This document shows positions 11,592 through 23,002 of a DNA stretch of 64,000 nucleotides, piece by piece. This stretch comes from Aquanectria penicillioides (taxonomy: Eukaryota > Ascomycota > Sordariomycetes > Hypocreales > Nectriaceae). The DNA lies in assembly GCA_003415625.1 (NCBI GenBank), contig PYIU01000003.1:2542001-2606000 (forward strand). Direction: 5' to 3'. Under the pieces are notes generated by a model. It was given only the letters and a program-made list of their open reading frames with translations, was not told where the DNA came from and ran no database searches. Made by a program: the position numbers and the translations under genes. Within the stretch, counting starts at the first letter, position 1, and each line of letters starts with the position of its first letter.

Positions 11592-12167
11592 TTGAACAGG
11601 TGAGTACTGGAGTGGAGAATGGAAGAGGAATCAGAGACGAGAGAAGCAACAAGGGGGAGGGGGGAGGAAAGGCCAAGAAGCGGCTTCATCAGAGTGTGTG
11701 ACGTGCGAGCATGAAACACGACTCGGCTTTTGGTTGAAGGTGAAGGTCGGATTGGGAGCTAGCCCTGTCAGCACCAACGCACAGGGAGTGAGGAGAAGAA
11801 AAGAAGAGAAGGAGAAGCTAGACGAACGGTGAGCTAACAAGAATCCATGAATACAGCATACGGCGGCACACGGCGGCATACGGCATACAACATGCAGCAT
11901 ACAAAGGAGCGGAGGTGGGCGGGCGGGGGCTTACATAGTCCAGGTTCTGATGACGGCCATGACCATGGATGGCTTGTCGTTTGTTTCTGTGCTCTGTACC
12001 TAGGGCATCCGATTCGGATGCGCAGGGTCCATAGCGGGTACAGAGCACTATGAAAGTGTACAAAGACAAGACTGCAACATGGGAGATATCATGATACATT
12101 ATACATTGTAGCTTGTACAAGTAGACGAGCCAGTGATTGTCGCATGGCAAGCAAGGTAGGTCACGGC

Positions 12168-12214
12168 CCAGGTCCAGGTCCAGGTTCAGGTCCAGGTTCA
12201 GGTCCAGCTCCGGG
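12168..12214. repeat. Hexamer minisatellite (GGTCCA/GGTTCA)
   Basis: About seven six-base units alternating GGTCCA and GGTTCA. Read in frame they give Gly-Pro/Gly-Ser repeats, but no gene context supports translation. Confidence 0.9.
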
Positions 12215-12690
12215 TCCGGCCTCAGCTTCGAGGCTCAATCAAAGCGCGAATTCGCGTTGCCATTGTGCAGCAATCCTAAGCGTGAGCATCAGGAAGCAAG
12301 CAAGCAACCGAGTAATCAAGCCGAGCGGGGAGGGTAAAGGATAAAAGACCAAAGGCTAGGGGCCAGAGGGCCTTGAAGGGGGGCCACAAAGAATGGGTCC
12401 CATACCGTAGTTGACTGACACATACGAAACGGTCCTCCGCATGTAGGCACTGCACACTACACGATCTGAATGGTTGTACCTGTAAAAGTGAAGCGCAAAT
12501 GCTCGTCCGAGGTCCGAGTGACCGTCTCGGCCTGGGCTTGCGGGGCGCCCGATTGGAGAGGGGCCCACAGAGATGGGCAGACGGGGCGTGTCTAGTAGTT
12601 AAGTGTAGGTAGTAGTACAGCTCTAGACCTGCGTCACGCGAGAACCCACGGTTTGGGGGTTTGAGACGAACTGGCCGAGATGGAGACAGG

Positions 12691-12736
12691 CCAGAAGAGC
12701 CAGAGGAGCCAGAGGAGCCAGAGGAGCCAGAGGAGC
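12691..12736. repeat. Nine-base minisatellite (GAGGAGCCA)
   Basis: Four to five tandem copies of GAGGAGCCA with slight degeneration at both ends. Confidence 0.9.
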
Positions 12737-13832
12737 ATACAGTAGAGGGGAGAACGACAGCCATCTCCACGGTCTCCTCATTTCCCCGCCTCTCACACTA
12801 TGCCGGTCATCCAAGGGCGGCCATTAGCACAGGCTGCACAGCGCCAAATGTCCGACGGAGACGGTCAAGAGCTCACTTGGATCTGCTGCGGCGTACATCA
12901 TACATCCATCATCCATGCATGGGATCGGATGGCTGTAAGGCTTTTGGTTGATTGTAAGGGCCACCCACCCCAGCACCATGCCATGGACAGATGGACGACA
13001 GGGGTTCCGGTGTCTCTGTCCGATATCTCGCCTTGTACACAAGAGAGAACAAAATCAAAATGTAATACGTACAATCAAGAAAACAACATCACATCACACC
13101 CTGCACGCCTAAAGTCGTCATTTGGCCTGCCACCAGGCTCGGGTGGCTGCTGAAGAGACATTGGGGCGGACGGAGGAGGCCAAAGCGGGCAGTGTGCAAC
13201 TTCATGTGTTTCTTCGCGCCAGAGTCAGCCTCCTAGGAAGTACAGCAAATCCTACGGTGTTGATACGTCGATACGGAGTTACAAGGCAGCCGCCCCAGCG
13301 TACGCAAACAGAGAGGGCGACCGCTGGCTGGTGTTGTGTTTGATTCATAAGCAATGGCACGCCAGGCTCCGAGGCTGCGTTGGATGAGACGGCCAAGATT
13401 GGTTCGGCGCTGGCCACCTCGGGCAATGGCTTTCGTTTCTTTTCCATTATCGCACAATTCCCATGTTCCGACGATTCGGGTCCGCCGAGCCGCGGCCAAG
13501 TCAGAATGTGCATTAAGCAGGGAGGAGCAAGACCGTTGTAGGCAGGCATGGCGGCTTGTCAAGGCCATGTCGGAGGGCAAATGTGTCGGCTTCCTATCAA
13601 CCAACATCAAGCAGCGTATACGGATACTACCGGTACATACTGAATTCAAGCCGAGCGAGTCCCTGACTGACACCCTAGGAGAGACTAGGATAGGGAGGAG
13701 CGCAAGAGAAAGGGTCCAAGACAACAGATTCCGAGATCAAGCCCAGTCGACCAGGGGGCAAACAGGATCAAGAAGAAAAAATACACCGGGTCGGGTGTTG
13801 TTGACGCAAGCAGAAGAAGGAAATAAAGATAG

Positions 13833-13851
13833 AAAAAAAAAAAAAAAAAAA
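13833..13851. repeat. Poly(A) tract
   Basis: About 18-19 consecutive A, preceded by an A/G-rich stretch. Confidence 0.95.
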
Positions 13852-14804
13852 GGTAGCTTGAAAGAGACACACCCCCTTGAACAAACCAGGGCGCCTGTCC
13901 AGGACTTGTTCCCTACCTAGAAAGCGGGGGAAATCAAAGTCCCTGATGGGATCGTGACCGGGTCGACCGCGACCTGTGACCCGTGAGCATGGATGGCGGC
14001 ATCGGTGAGGCGGCATTGCGTGGGCCTGACGCTGGCTTGGCGACTGTGTGTGTGTACTTTCGTGCATACGGATACTTTACAGTACATCTTAGGGCCACTC
14101 GCTTTCTTGCGCTCTCACGCTTGTCGTCATGAGCCCTACGCGTGACCCGAGAGTACTCCGTACCTAGAGGCTGATAACCTCCGAGGCTGTCATGGCCGCC
14201 ACGAGCCTATCTCCCGTCGTGTACGGATACCCGTCATATACGTACGGATGCAAGCTTCCTCCACTTTGCTCTCCACTCCGACCACTGCGTCCACTCTCAT
14301 GTTTGTGTTCTCTCCGCTTTCCCCCATGCCGACTCCACTCCCCCAGCCCAGGCTACACTTGGAGGCGGTGGTAGTACGCCTCGCAAACGAGTGAGCGTGA
14401 GAGAGATACGGACGCATACTGTGCATGACTACTGTGAGAGCACTCCGCCAGGCGCCCTGCCAGAATGGCGGTCGGTCGGTCGGCAGGTAGCCATGGCACC
14501 GCGTCCGTCCGTCACAGTCTACAGTAGTCTCTCGCCCTGTCATTTCGTCTCGTTTGCCTCTCCAAGGCTCCAACTCCAATTGCGACCCGCCGCCGTCGCT
14601 CTCGCCGCCGCCTGCGCAAACGGGAAACAAGATCATCCAGGCTTGCGCAGGCTTCAATGGAAGAACACAGAATGAGCAATCGAAGGAGAAGTGCAGCGGC
14701 TGCCTGCCTGTTCCGCTTGTCTGCCTGATGAATGATTTGAATTGATGATGAATGTACAGTAAGTACCATGAACGGAACCAACTCTCGCTCTCCCTCCCAC
14801 TCTC

Positions 14805-14852
14805 TCATCCGCACACACGAGCACACTCTCTCACGCACTCACACACACACAA
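14805..14852. repeat. CA/CT-rich degenerate microsatellite
   Basis: Interrupted CACA, CTCT and CACG units on the plus strand between 14805 and 14852. Confidence 0.7.
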
Positions 14853-15215
14853 TCGCACACGCCCCCTCCCAACCCCCGGCCCCTTCCATGACCCAATCCA
14901 TGAGTCGTACCGACTACGTAGTAGGCTGCCGCAAATCAAACTTGGTTGCGTTTATCGCCGCCTAAGACACCTGCTGCCGTCTGTGGCCGCTTTAAATTCT
15001 GCCTCCAGGCTGGGCCGCATCAGTCACTGCGGGGTCTTTACTGGCGGCCCACCCAGGCTTGCATAACTCCCCATCATAAATCCATGAGCCGCTTCACCGT
15101 CATAGACGGCGATAACACCTGACCACCCACCGTATTGCCGGTTGCCCTATTGATCCAGCTCCGTTCGGTCACCGTGGTGCATCCAAACGAAGCTTCCGCT
15201 TTACCAAATAGACCC

Positions 15216-16319
15216 TCAGGGCTTCGTGGAAAAGGAGCTGATGATCTCTCGTGCGCCGGCGAAACGGAGTTCATCCAACGTCTCCTCCCACAGCCCATCA
15301 CCAATAGCTTTGGCTTCTGGTTTGTAGGCAAACCCCGCGTACCTGTCCAAGGTTATGATTAGCCAACTTCTCAAACCCGGAACGGCAAGGGAAGATATTT
15401 CTTACGGGTGAATTTCGCAGTTGACTAGAAAGCATCCATGGGATTCTTTCCCTTTGACCACAGCTGCGTCGATGTAGGTGCGGGCACCAACCTCAACGGG
15501 CTTGGCCGCAGCCATCTTGAACATGCCAAAGAGAAGGCCCGCCACTCCCCCAACGTTGCGGAACAGGTCGGTCCCTTTTATCAGGCCAGGTTCCACCATG
15601 TTGATAATCACATCCTCAGCTGCAACCTTTTCTACCAGGCGCATCAGAAAGAGCTGGCCCAGGAGCTTGGACACGCTGTAGCGGTCGGACGGGTCCCATG
15701 GCGTAATCTTGGGGTCGTCAAACGATGCCAGGAGCGGTTTCTTGTTTTGGTTGGGAAACTTGACGAACTGAGACATGATTGAGCTTATGACCGTAATTCT
15801 AGGAATAGACCCTGCCGTTGACTTGGCCTTGACGATGGGCAAAAAGAGTATCACGAGTAGCATGGTGGTCAGATAGTTGACTTGCATTGTCTTCTCGTGG
15901 CCCGTGGCGGGAACCAGCGCAAATTCCGACTCGGCGACGCCAGCGTTCAAGATGACAAGGTCTAGCCTCGTAAGCTCTGTCTCGCATCGCCGAGAAAAAT
16001 CCTGTACGGATTGGTATGACTCCATCTCGAGTCCCCACACGTCGATTCTTGCGCCGGGACTCGCGGGCTGTATTCTTGCGGCCGCGGCTTTGCCTCGCTC
16101 CACGGAGCGGACAGCCATGACGAGTCGCGAGACGCCCAGCGAGAGCAATTGTCTCGCGCTCTCGAGACCGAGACCACTGCTAGACCCAGTAACTATGGCC
16201 ACTTGGCCGTTCAAGTTGATGTCTTTAGGCGTCTGAGCATCTTTGACGCAGAATTGGTTCCTCAAGGCCATGGTGATGTGGCCCATTGTCGCAGGCGGCA
16301 TGTCTTTTGACGCAGTCAT
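15216..16319 (-). CDS. Short-chain dehydrogenase/reductase (SDR)
   Basis: NAD(P)-dependent oxidoreductase of the classical SDR fold, of the retinol-dehydrogenase-like/TIC32-like type common in fungi; the substrate is unknown. ATG is at 16319. Residues 44-51 (TGSSSGLG) form the dinucleotide loop; Arg71 after the second strand suggests NADP(H). NAG is at 125-127, catalytic Ser at about 180 (VISSIMS), and YSVSK gives Tyr214 and Lys218; the catalytic set is intact. An intron at 15405-15343 (GTAAGA...GACAG, 63 nt) was needed to recover the C-terminus, YAGFAYKPEAKAIGDGLWEE..., ending with TGA at 15218-15216, 346 aa in all. Without it the protein stops early after NCEIHP. It is divergent from the transcription factor at 17054, which may control it. 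Confidence 0.92.
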
Positions 16320-17053
16320 GTTGGATATTTGTTTTGGAGCGAAAACTTGGTAATATAGTAGATATTAAAGATTCGAGCCTTCGAGATGGTCAAGAATGTT
16401 ATTCTATAAAGTCCAGGAATCATTGTTTCCTGTGACGGTCGAACATGGTCGTTTTATATTCGAGCTCTCATGAACATGCCCACGGACGTAGAGATCGCGG
16501 AACCCGTTGCCAAGCCAGGCTGAGAAACCCTTTTGGGAAAGGCGAATATCAGGGCCCCATAGCAAGCTTCCATGCCACAGAATATTCTAGGGCTAATTTT
16601 GGGATTATCCACAAATGCGGCATCATGCTTGATGTCACTCTTGATCGCATTCGCAATTTGCTTCACTTTCCACCTCACATCAAGAAGCGCGGGCTAATCA
16701 GCAGCGGAAAAGCGGGGCGGGGCTTGAATTCAATGTGCACCAGTCCCGATATGGAAAATACTAAAGTCTTGGCACAACCTGTTTCACGTGTGGCTGTTCA
16801 CATCGGTCTCCGCCCCGACAACCCAAGGATTCAGCCAAGATAACTTGCAGCAAATGGAGATCGGGCGTCATCCCTTTATTCTCTCTCCACTGTAGGCTCT
16901 TCGTACGTGGAATGCTGCAGAGTCCGCTTATGAGATGGGGGGCATAATAAGACCAGGTCCCGCAGGGTGGAATCTGCAGCCGGTATGCCCAAGCCCACCC
17001 ACCAATAATCGCGTTCAGGCTCATCTCAAGGGCCCGGACGGGCTAACTAACAA
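16320..17053. promoter_or_regulatory. Shared divergent promoter, SDR and transcription factor
   Basis: 734 bp separate the two start codons. Visible words include a TATA-like CTATAAA near 16405, a CACGTG E-box at 16785-16790, and a CCAAT word on the plus strand near 17000. The arrangement suggests co-regulation, which is an inference. Confidence 0.55.
16712..16722 (+). promoter_or_regulatory. Overlapping CreA-like sites
   Basis: Two GCGGGG words overlap by one base; each fits SYGGRG, the consensus of the carbon catabolite repressor CreA. Short G/C words occur by chance in this genome, so binding is only possible. Confidence 0.35.
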
Positions 17054-18645
17054 ATGTCACCAGGTGCTGAAGCAGGGGGGTTCGAATTCATCGTCACCAC
17101 GCCGTCGCAAAGAGCCAGTCGAAATCATGCGCATCTAGTGAGAAGCCATGTTACTCGAGGAAGGCCTCGGCGCAAGGGTTATCGCCCACTTCCATCGTGG
17201 ATGAACCGAGGCGAGGACAAGCAGCTCAGGGACAAGGAACAGCAACCGCACTCTGCGGTTGTCTTTCTTCCAACTCCAAGCCGTGTCGGCTCCGAGTTTT
17301 CATGGATCCAATTTCCCGAACCAATGAAGCCTTACATGCAGCAGGATATCGCTACATGTAAGACCACACCATTGTAGTTGCATGGATAAACATCAGGCTA
17401 ACATACGCGGCGCGGCTTAGTTTTAACCGTGGTCAGGGACGGGCTATATCCTACCGAAATATGCCTGCAGATCGACTCTGTAGACACTGGCTGGGTTGAG
17501 TGTCTCATGGCCGACCCCGTTTACCTCCATTCCATGCTTTTCTCTTGCGAAGCGTACTATGATGCGGTCCTTGGCAGAGAGCAAAGCACGCTTACACAGT
17601 TTCACCTTGTCAAGACTCTCAGGTTGCTCCAAGAGAGGGTATCTGTTCCGGATAGTGCTCTCGCAATATCTGACCAAACCATCATGGCTGTTGTAACTCT
17701 GGCTTTGGTAGCTCAGCTCGTTGGCGACAAAGCCAGCATAGAAAACCACGTGCAAGGTCTCGGAAAGATGGTGAGCCTAAGAGGCGGCTTCGGGTCCTTG
17801 AAATCCTTGACGCATGAGTTACCGGCCAAAATATGCAGGTATGAACCACACTGTCATTATCTATGAGAAACGTGGTAAGCTAATCTGGTCATAGGGTTGA
17901 TCTTGGGTTTGCTTTGCGGTTTGGGCATTCGCCAGTGTTTTTTCGCGATTCAGTGTCGTGGGACCGCTACGTCGTCGACCAGGAGAATAGCCGACCCACC
18001 CAGCCTGACTCCCAGGACGAGATGTCGGCGTTTATCGAATCGCTGGACTGGAGACTTGTCAACGTGTACAAGGATCTACGGCGATTCTCCGAGATCTGCA
18101 ACCTTGCCAGACAGACGGGACACAGGCTGACCCCAACGACATTCAGCGAGATCATGACGTCGGTTCTATACCGGCTCCTCCACATGTCTGCGGATCACTG
18201 TCCTTTGAACGATGCTGTTCGCATGGGCATGGTTACGTTTGCCACTGAGCTTTTCTTGCAGTGGCAGTATTTTAAGCAGGGCCTCGGTCACGTCGAGGAA
18301 ATGTTCAGTGACGCCCTGGTACGACTGAATCACGCCAATGTGAATGCCCCCCCTCGCATAGTATTTTGGCTGCTCATGGTCCTGAGTTCGTCGTTTTCAA
18401 CCGACGCTGGCGGCTGGTATTGGCCATGGTTAAAAGAGGTGATTAGGCACCTTGGTTTATCTTCATGGGAAGAAGCACGGAAGATGTTGAGGTCGATGAT
18501 ATGGACTGAATCGCTCAACGATGCAAAAGGGCAAGTGGCGTTTGAAAAGGCAATGTCAAGGGAGGAGGAGACCCTACAAGGCGGTGTGATGATGGCGGGT
18601 GCTGGGCTTCGCATCGGAAGCAAAACGTTCAATTCCCAAGGCTGA
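17054..18645 (+). CDS. Fungal-specific transcription factor (DUF3468/Fungal_trans_2 type), no zinc cluster
   Basis: A nuclear regulator of the large fungal family that keeps the C-terminal regulatory domain but lacks a Zn2Cys6 finger. The start is fixed by an in-frame TAA two codons upstream of ATG 17054. Exons are 17054-17357, 17421-17838 and 17895-18645; the introns (63 nt GTAAGA...TTAG, 56 nt GTATGA...ATAG) are in phase and give 490 aa. The N-terminus carries GGFEFIVTTPSQ and the basic LVRSHVTRGRPRRK (about residues 28-41), usual for this subfamily. Then come YPTEI, a helical middle (LHSMLFSCEAYYDAVLG) and VDLGFALRFGHSPVFF. Its head-to-head position with the SDR suggests a local regulator. 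Targets are unknown. Confidence 0.85.
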
Positions 18646-20030
18646 CGTAGGCGCACGGCAAATTGTAATTCAGACATAATCAGTCAATGCGCGAACCGAC
18701 AGACAATGGGGAAGAGTGCTCCCAGAACGGTGGCCCTCAAACGGTGCTCATCACCAACCAACCGTTCCCGGCCCAGCCTCCAACCTGTAATCCCATTTTG
18801 CACAACTTGGTGTACATAAATCCTTGGTTGGTCATCTGACGGGCAAACGCAAGCCCTCTGAGCGGGCGGGGGTGAGGCGACATGGACGTGGCCTTAGGGC
18901 GGCGTCAGCGCCAAACCCAAATCAAGCTCCGCTACGCGGACTGTGGCCAAACCCTTTGCCTGGGAAAGTGTACAAAGTACAGAGCATGGAGCATGTACAG
19001 ACAGGCGTGGGCGTGTGTGTGTTCGTAGTACGGGATCCTCCTTTCGTGCCATTGTTTGCCTGGGCCTGGTGCCAAGTACGGTGCACCCGTCCGCCGCAGC
19101 GTGTCTCTTCTGGTAGAGACAGTCGCGGCCTTTCAGTGCCTGCGGCAACGACGGGGAACTCGGTTTGGCCCCAGTTTTGGGTCCCTATTCGGCGCTCTAT
19201 GGACGCTGGCGACCAACCAGCTTCCAGAAAGGTGCCGAAGGCAACCAAGGACCGCCGTCAGCTGGCACCAGGCTGGCACCCGTGCCATCCGTATTGTGCA
19301 CACAGCGCCCGGCTCCGCTAAGATAATACTGTACGGTAGCTTTGCCGTTCCCGGCGGCCCCCAGCTTCCAGGGACACGCCCCTCTAACCACCCCCCCCGG
19401 GGGCAGCCCAGCACCAAGCACCGAGCACCAAGCACCCAGTGGTGAGCACCCAGCCGCCGCCGCGGACTCCCTCGTCCACCAGCACCAGCACCAGCACCAC
19501 TCACCACTGTGGGCGCCTACCCTTTGGCCTTGACTCCCGTCCGTCTCGTTTCGCCGCTCTCCAGCGCTCAGCCGTTCTCCAGCAGCTCGCAGCTGGCAGA
19601 CCGGGCAAAGCTTCCTCCTCTTCTACTTCTCCTCCTCCTCCCACCACCATAAACTCTCCCCCCTCCATCTTCCCTCTTCCATCATTCTTCCACCTCTTTC
19701 ATCCTCTCCATTCTCCCGCCTCACGCCTTGCGTCGTTATTTTAACCCATCCCTCCGCCCGGAATCCCTCCCGGTCATCATCGTCGACGGGCGACGGCCGT
19801 CCTGCACCGCCGATTCCTTATCTCCCAAACGCGATAACACAACTTCGTCACCGCCCCAGTAGGCAGGTAAGGCTCCACCGCCGTCATCGTCATTCCTCGT
19901 CCCGCGTGCCTCATCTCTCATCTCCGCCCTCGCCCATTTCTATTTCCATCGCGGGGATCGAGGCTCGACCGACCCTCATTTTATCTCTGTCTCGGATTTC
20001 CCGCTGACCGTCTCAGCAGCCGTCGCAACC
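18646..20030. other. Intergenic and NBR1 promoter/leader
   Basis: No gene seen. Seven-base AGCACCA/AGCACCG repeats occur at about 19408-19440 and CACCAG repeats at 19480-19503. The part from 19600 to 20030 is C/T-rich and probably the promoter and 5' UTR of the next gene. Confidence 0.55.
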
Positions 20031-23002
20031 ATGGCTTCAGGCACGCCCACCGCTGGTCTCGACACCATGATTACCATCAAGATCCAGTTCGACGGTGTGA
20101 CTCGCCGCACCAAGATGCCGCTTCGGGACATGGTCCCCAAGACGCTCGAGTCCAATGTACGTCTTCGGCTACCTCCCACCTCTCAATTCCCCTCCCGCGC
20201 CCCTTGTGGCCAGTGTTGGGTCTCCTTCGTTTCTCCTCTTCCGTTTCCGTCCATGAAACCCGTCGAAACCATGTTCTCTTCCGGCCGGTGATATTGACTT
20301 TGCGGCAGATCCGAACTTTCCTGAACATCCCAGCCGACGCCGAGGCCGTCTTCGAACGGTACTCCGACTCTGCTGGGGCCTACGTCCTCCTTGACGCCAG
20401 CAACGTTCCCATTTATAAGCAGCTCTACCGTGCTGCGAAGGCAAAGTCTAAACTCAAGATCCGCGTCACCGTCAAAGATCAGACTCAAAAGACTCTCCCC
20501 AAGCCCGTCACTGTCGAAGACGAGCCCGAGGCTGCCGCTGCTGCCGCCGCTGCCGCTGCTTCTACTTCTTCCCAACCTACCCAGATCCCTCAGGAGACGA
20601 AGCCCCAGGAGCCGTCCCCTCAGCAAAGCCAGGTCAACATCAGCCCTGTGCCTACCCCCAGCATCGAAACCACCGGTTCCACCTCTTCAGCCACTGTCAC
20701 CCTTGCCGAAACCACCCTGCCGTACCGTGCCTCTCCCATCGCCAAAACTTACCACTCGGCCCTACTCAGCGACGCTGCCAGATTCATCAGCGAACGCCAG
20801 GACCCCGCCGCGATTTCGAGACTCGTTTGGCCAATCTGATGGATTCCCAGTCTGGTCTTGCTAGCCGAATGGCTTCTCAGCAGGCTGAGAGCCGCGCCCG
20901 CACCGGTTGCTGCCGCCCTACCGACTCTCTCCAGAACATCTGGTCCGGCTCCGCCCCTGCCCCTCTTCCCGCCGTGTCTTACCCTGCTACTTGCCCTGCT
21001 ACTGGCGCCGCCTTTGCCGTCTGCTGCAACAGCTGCGAGAAGACCATCCCCGACGTTCACTACCACTGCTCTACCTGCGACGATGGTGACTTCGACCTCT
21101 GCCAGTCTTGCGTCCAGCAGGGCATTACTTGCCACGGCAAGGATCATTGGTTGATCAAGCGCACAACTGTTGATGGCCGTCTCATCCAAAGCACCACTGA
21201 GACCATCGCTCCCAAGATTAAGGCCGAGCAGCCCAAGCAAGAGCCCAAGCAAGAGCCCAAGCAAGAGCCCAAGAAGGCTCCCAAGCCCATTGTCAAGGTC
21301 GAGACCAAGATTGAGACCAAGATTGAGCCCAAGGATGAGGCTCCCTCACTGCCCAAACCTACCTTTGAGCCCCTCATTGCTCGATGGGCTTCTCTCGGCA
21401 TCATGCGCACTTGCAACTGCTGCGTCCAAGGTATGTCTGTCAAATTTGAAACCCAGAACATCCATACTAACCAACTAAAAAGAACTTCCCGAACATGAGT
21501 TCCTCCACTGCAACGTGTGCGAGGATTATGACCTGTGCCAGCCTTGCTTCTCCAAGAACGCCCATGGCCACCACCCCAAGCACGGCTTCTCTGCCGCTGT
21601 CAAGGGCACCGAGATGCCTCAGCACATCAAGGTCAAGATGGCCCCTGGCCGCAACCAGATGCACCATGCCATCTGCGATGGCTGTGACAAGTACATCGCA
21701 GGTGTTCGCCACAAGTGCCTCGACTGCCCCGACTGGGACTACTGTGTCGACTGCATCAAGACTAGCAAGTTTGCCCACGCAAACCACCGCTTTGTCCCCA
21801 TTTATGAGCAACTCCCCGACATCCGCACCCGCTCTCCCGTCTCCGTCCACGTCGGCATCTGCTGCGATGGCCACCTCTGCGCCGGCAATGAGGCTTACCC
21901 TGCCTACATCCGCGGCATTCGCTACAAGTGCGCTGTCTGCAACGACTTGGACTTCTGCGCCAACTGCGAGGCCAGCCCCGCCAACACCCACAACAAGACT
22001 CACCCCATGATCATGTTCAAGACTCCCGTTCGCCACGTGAGCGTCACCACCACTGGAGAGCACCAGGATGGCCAGCGAATGCCCGCCATGGGCGACCGTA
22101 GCACCACCACCAACTCGAGAGCTACCGAGACTCTCATCCCCGTCGGAGGCAACACGATCAACCCTGTCCAAACCATCGTGGACATGAAGCCCTCGGAGCC
22201 CGCTCCCGCCAAGGTCGAGCTCACGACTCCCACGCCTCCGGTCAAGCAGGAGGTGAAGGAGACTCCTGCCCCCGCTCCTGTTCAGAGCGCCAACGCCGAA
22301 CAGGGCCTGAAGGCCGTCTTTGTCCGTGACACCACTGTCGATGGCACTGTACTCCCTCCCAACCACGTCTTCGAGCAGACTTGGGTCCTCCGGAACGAGG
22401 GCAAGGTTGCTTGGCCTGCCGGCTGCTCAGTCAAGTTCGTCGGTGGCGACTACATGGGCCATGTCGACTCCAACCACCCCGCTGGCATCTCCGAGCTCGT
22501 CTCAGCCTCTGAGTCTACCGTCTGCTACACCCCTCTTGCCCCTGGCCAAGAGTTCTCCTTTACCGTTCTGCTCCGCACTCCTGCCCGTGCTGGCAAGATC
22601 GTTTCGTACTGGCGCCTGACTTCTCCCTCCGGCCACAAGTTCGGCCACCGCCTCTGGTGCGACGTCAGTGTCCGAAAGGTCAAGCCTGTTACCAGGCTAG
22701 AAACTGATGTCAAGGTCAAGGCCAAGGCCCCCGTCGAGGAGGTTGCCAAGCCTGAGGTCACCCAGGCCTCCAGCCAGATGATCTTCCCCAAGCTTGAGAA
22801 GGAGTCTCCGGTGGCTAGCATCCATGAGGCTGCGGTCCCTGCTCCCGCTCCCGTACTTGAGAAGGTCGAAGCTAAGGAGTTCGGAGATGACGAGTGGGAT
22901 CTCTCCGAGGATGGCTTCATGACCGATGAGGAGTACGACATACTAGATGCTTCCGATGAAGAGTATCTGGAGGACCAAAACAAGAAGGTTGCTGCCAAGT
23001 AA
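20031..23002 (+). CDS. nbr1: NBR1-like selective autophagy receptor (PB1, four ZZ fingers, FW domain)
   Basis: NBR1 binds cargo and Atg8 and delivers cargo to the vacuole. Exons are 20031-20156, 20309-21430 and 21483-23002. The PB1 domain (ITIKIQFDGVTRR...KLKIRVTV) spans intron 1. Four ZZ-type zinc-finger regions follow: CNSCEKTI... (about 21025-21165), CNCCVQE... (21414-21590), CDGCDKY... (21675-21810) and a fourth at 21850-22020. The FW/NBR1 domain (QTWVLRNEGKVAWP...) lies at about 22310-22670. The acidic tail contains EEYDIL, an AIM/LIR-like Y-x-x-L motif. The frame slips by one base at about 20804-20812 (CCCCGCCGC), between QDPAA and DFETRL; this is probably an assembly deletion. With it corrected the protein is about 922 aa. 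No ubiquitin-binding UBA domain is visible, as expected for fungi. Confidence 0.93.

Larger units (their letters stand above)
9186..15215. other. Intergenic region, 6 kb
   Basis: No supported gene. From about 9900 to 11400 the sequence is more A/T-rich than its surroundings and could be decayed repeat DNA, but no transposase motif or terminal repeat was found. From 11400 to 15000 it carries poly(A) tracts, two minisatellites and CA-rich stretches. Confidence 0.55.

Noticed and set aside
17074..17092. GGTTCGAATTC, similar to a tRNA B box
   Set aside because: No acceptor or anticodon stem can be paired around it, and it lies in the first exon of the transcription factor, encoding GFEF.
21467..22366. 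299-codon minus-strand frame
   Set aside because: It is a shadow of the NBR1 coding sequence, caused by G/C-rich third codon positions.
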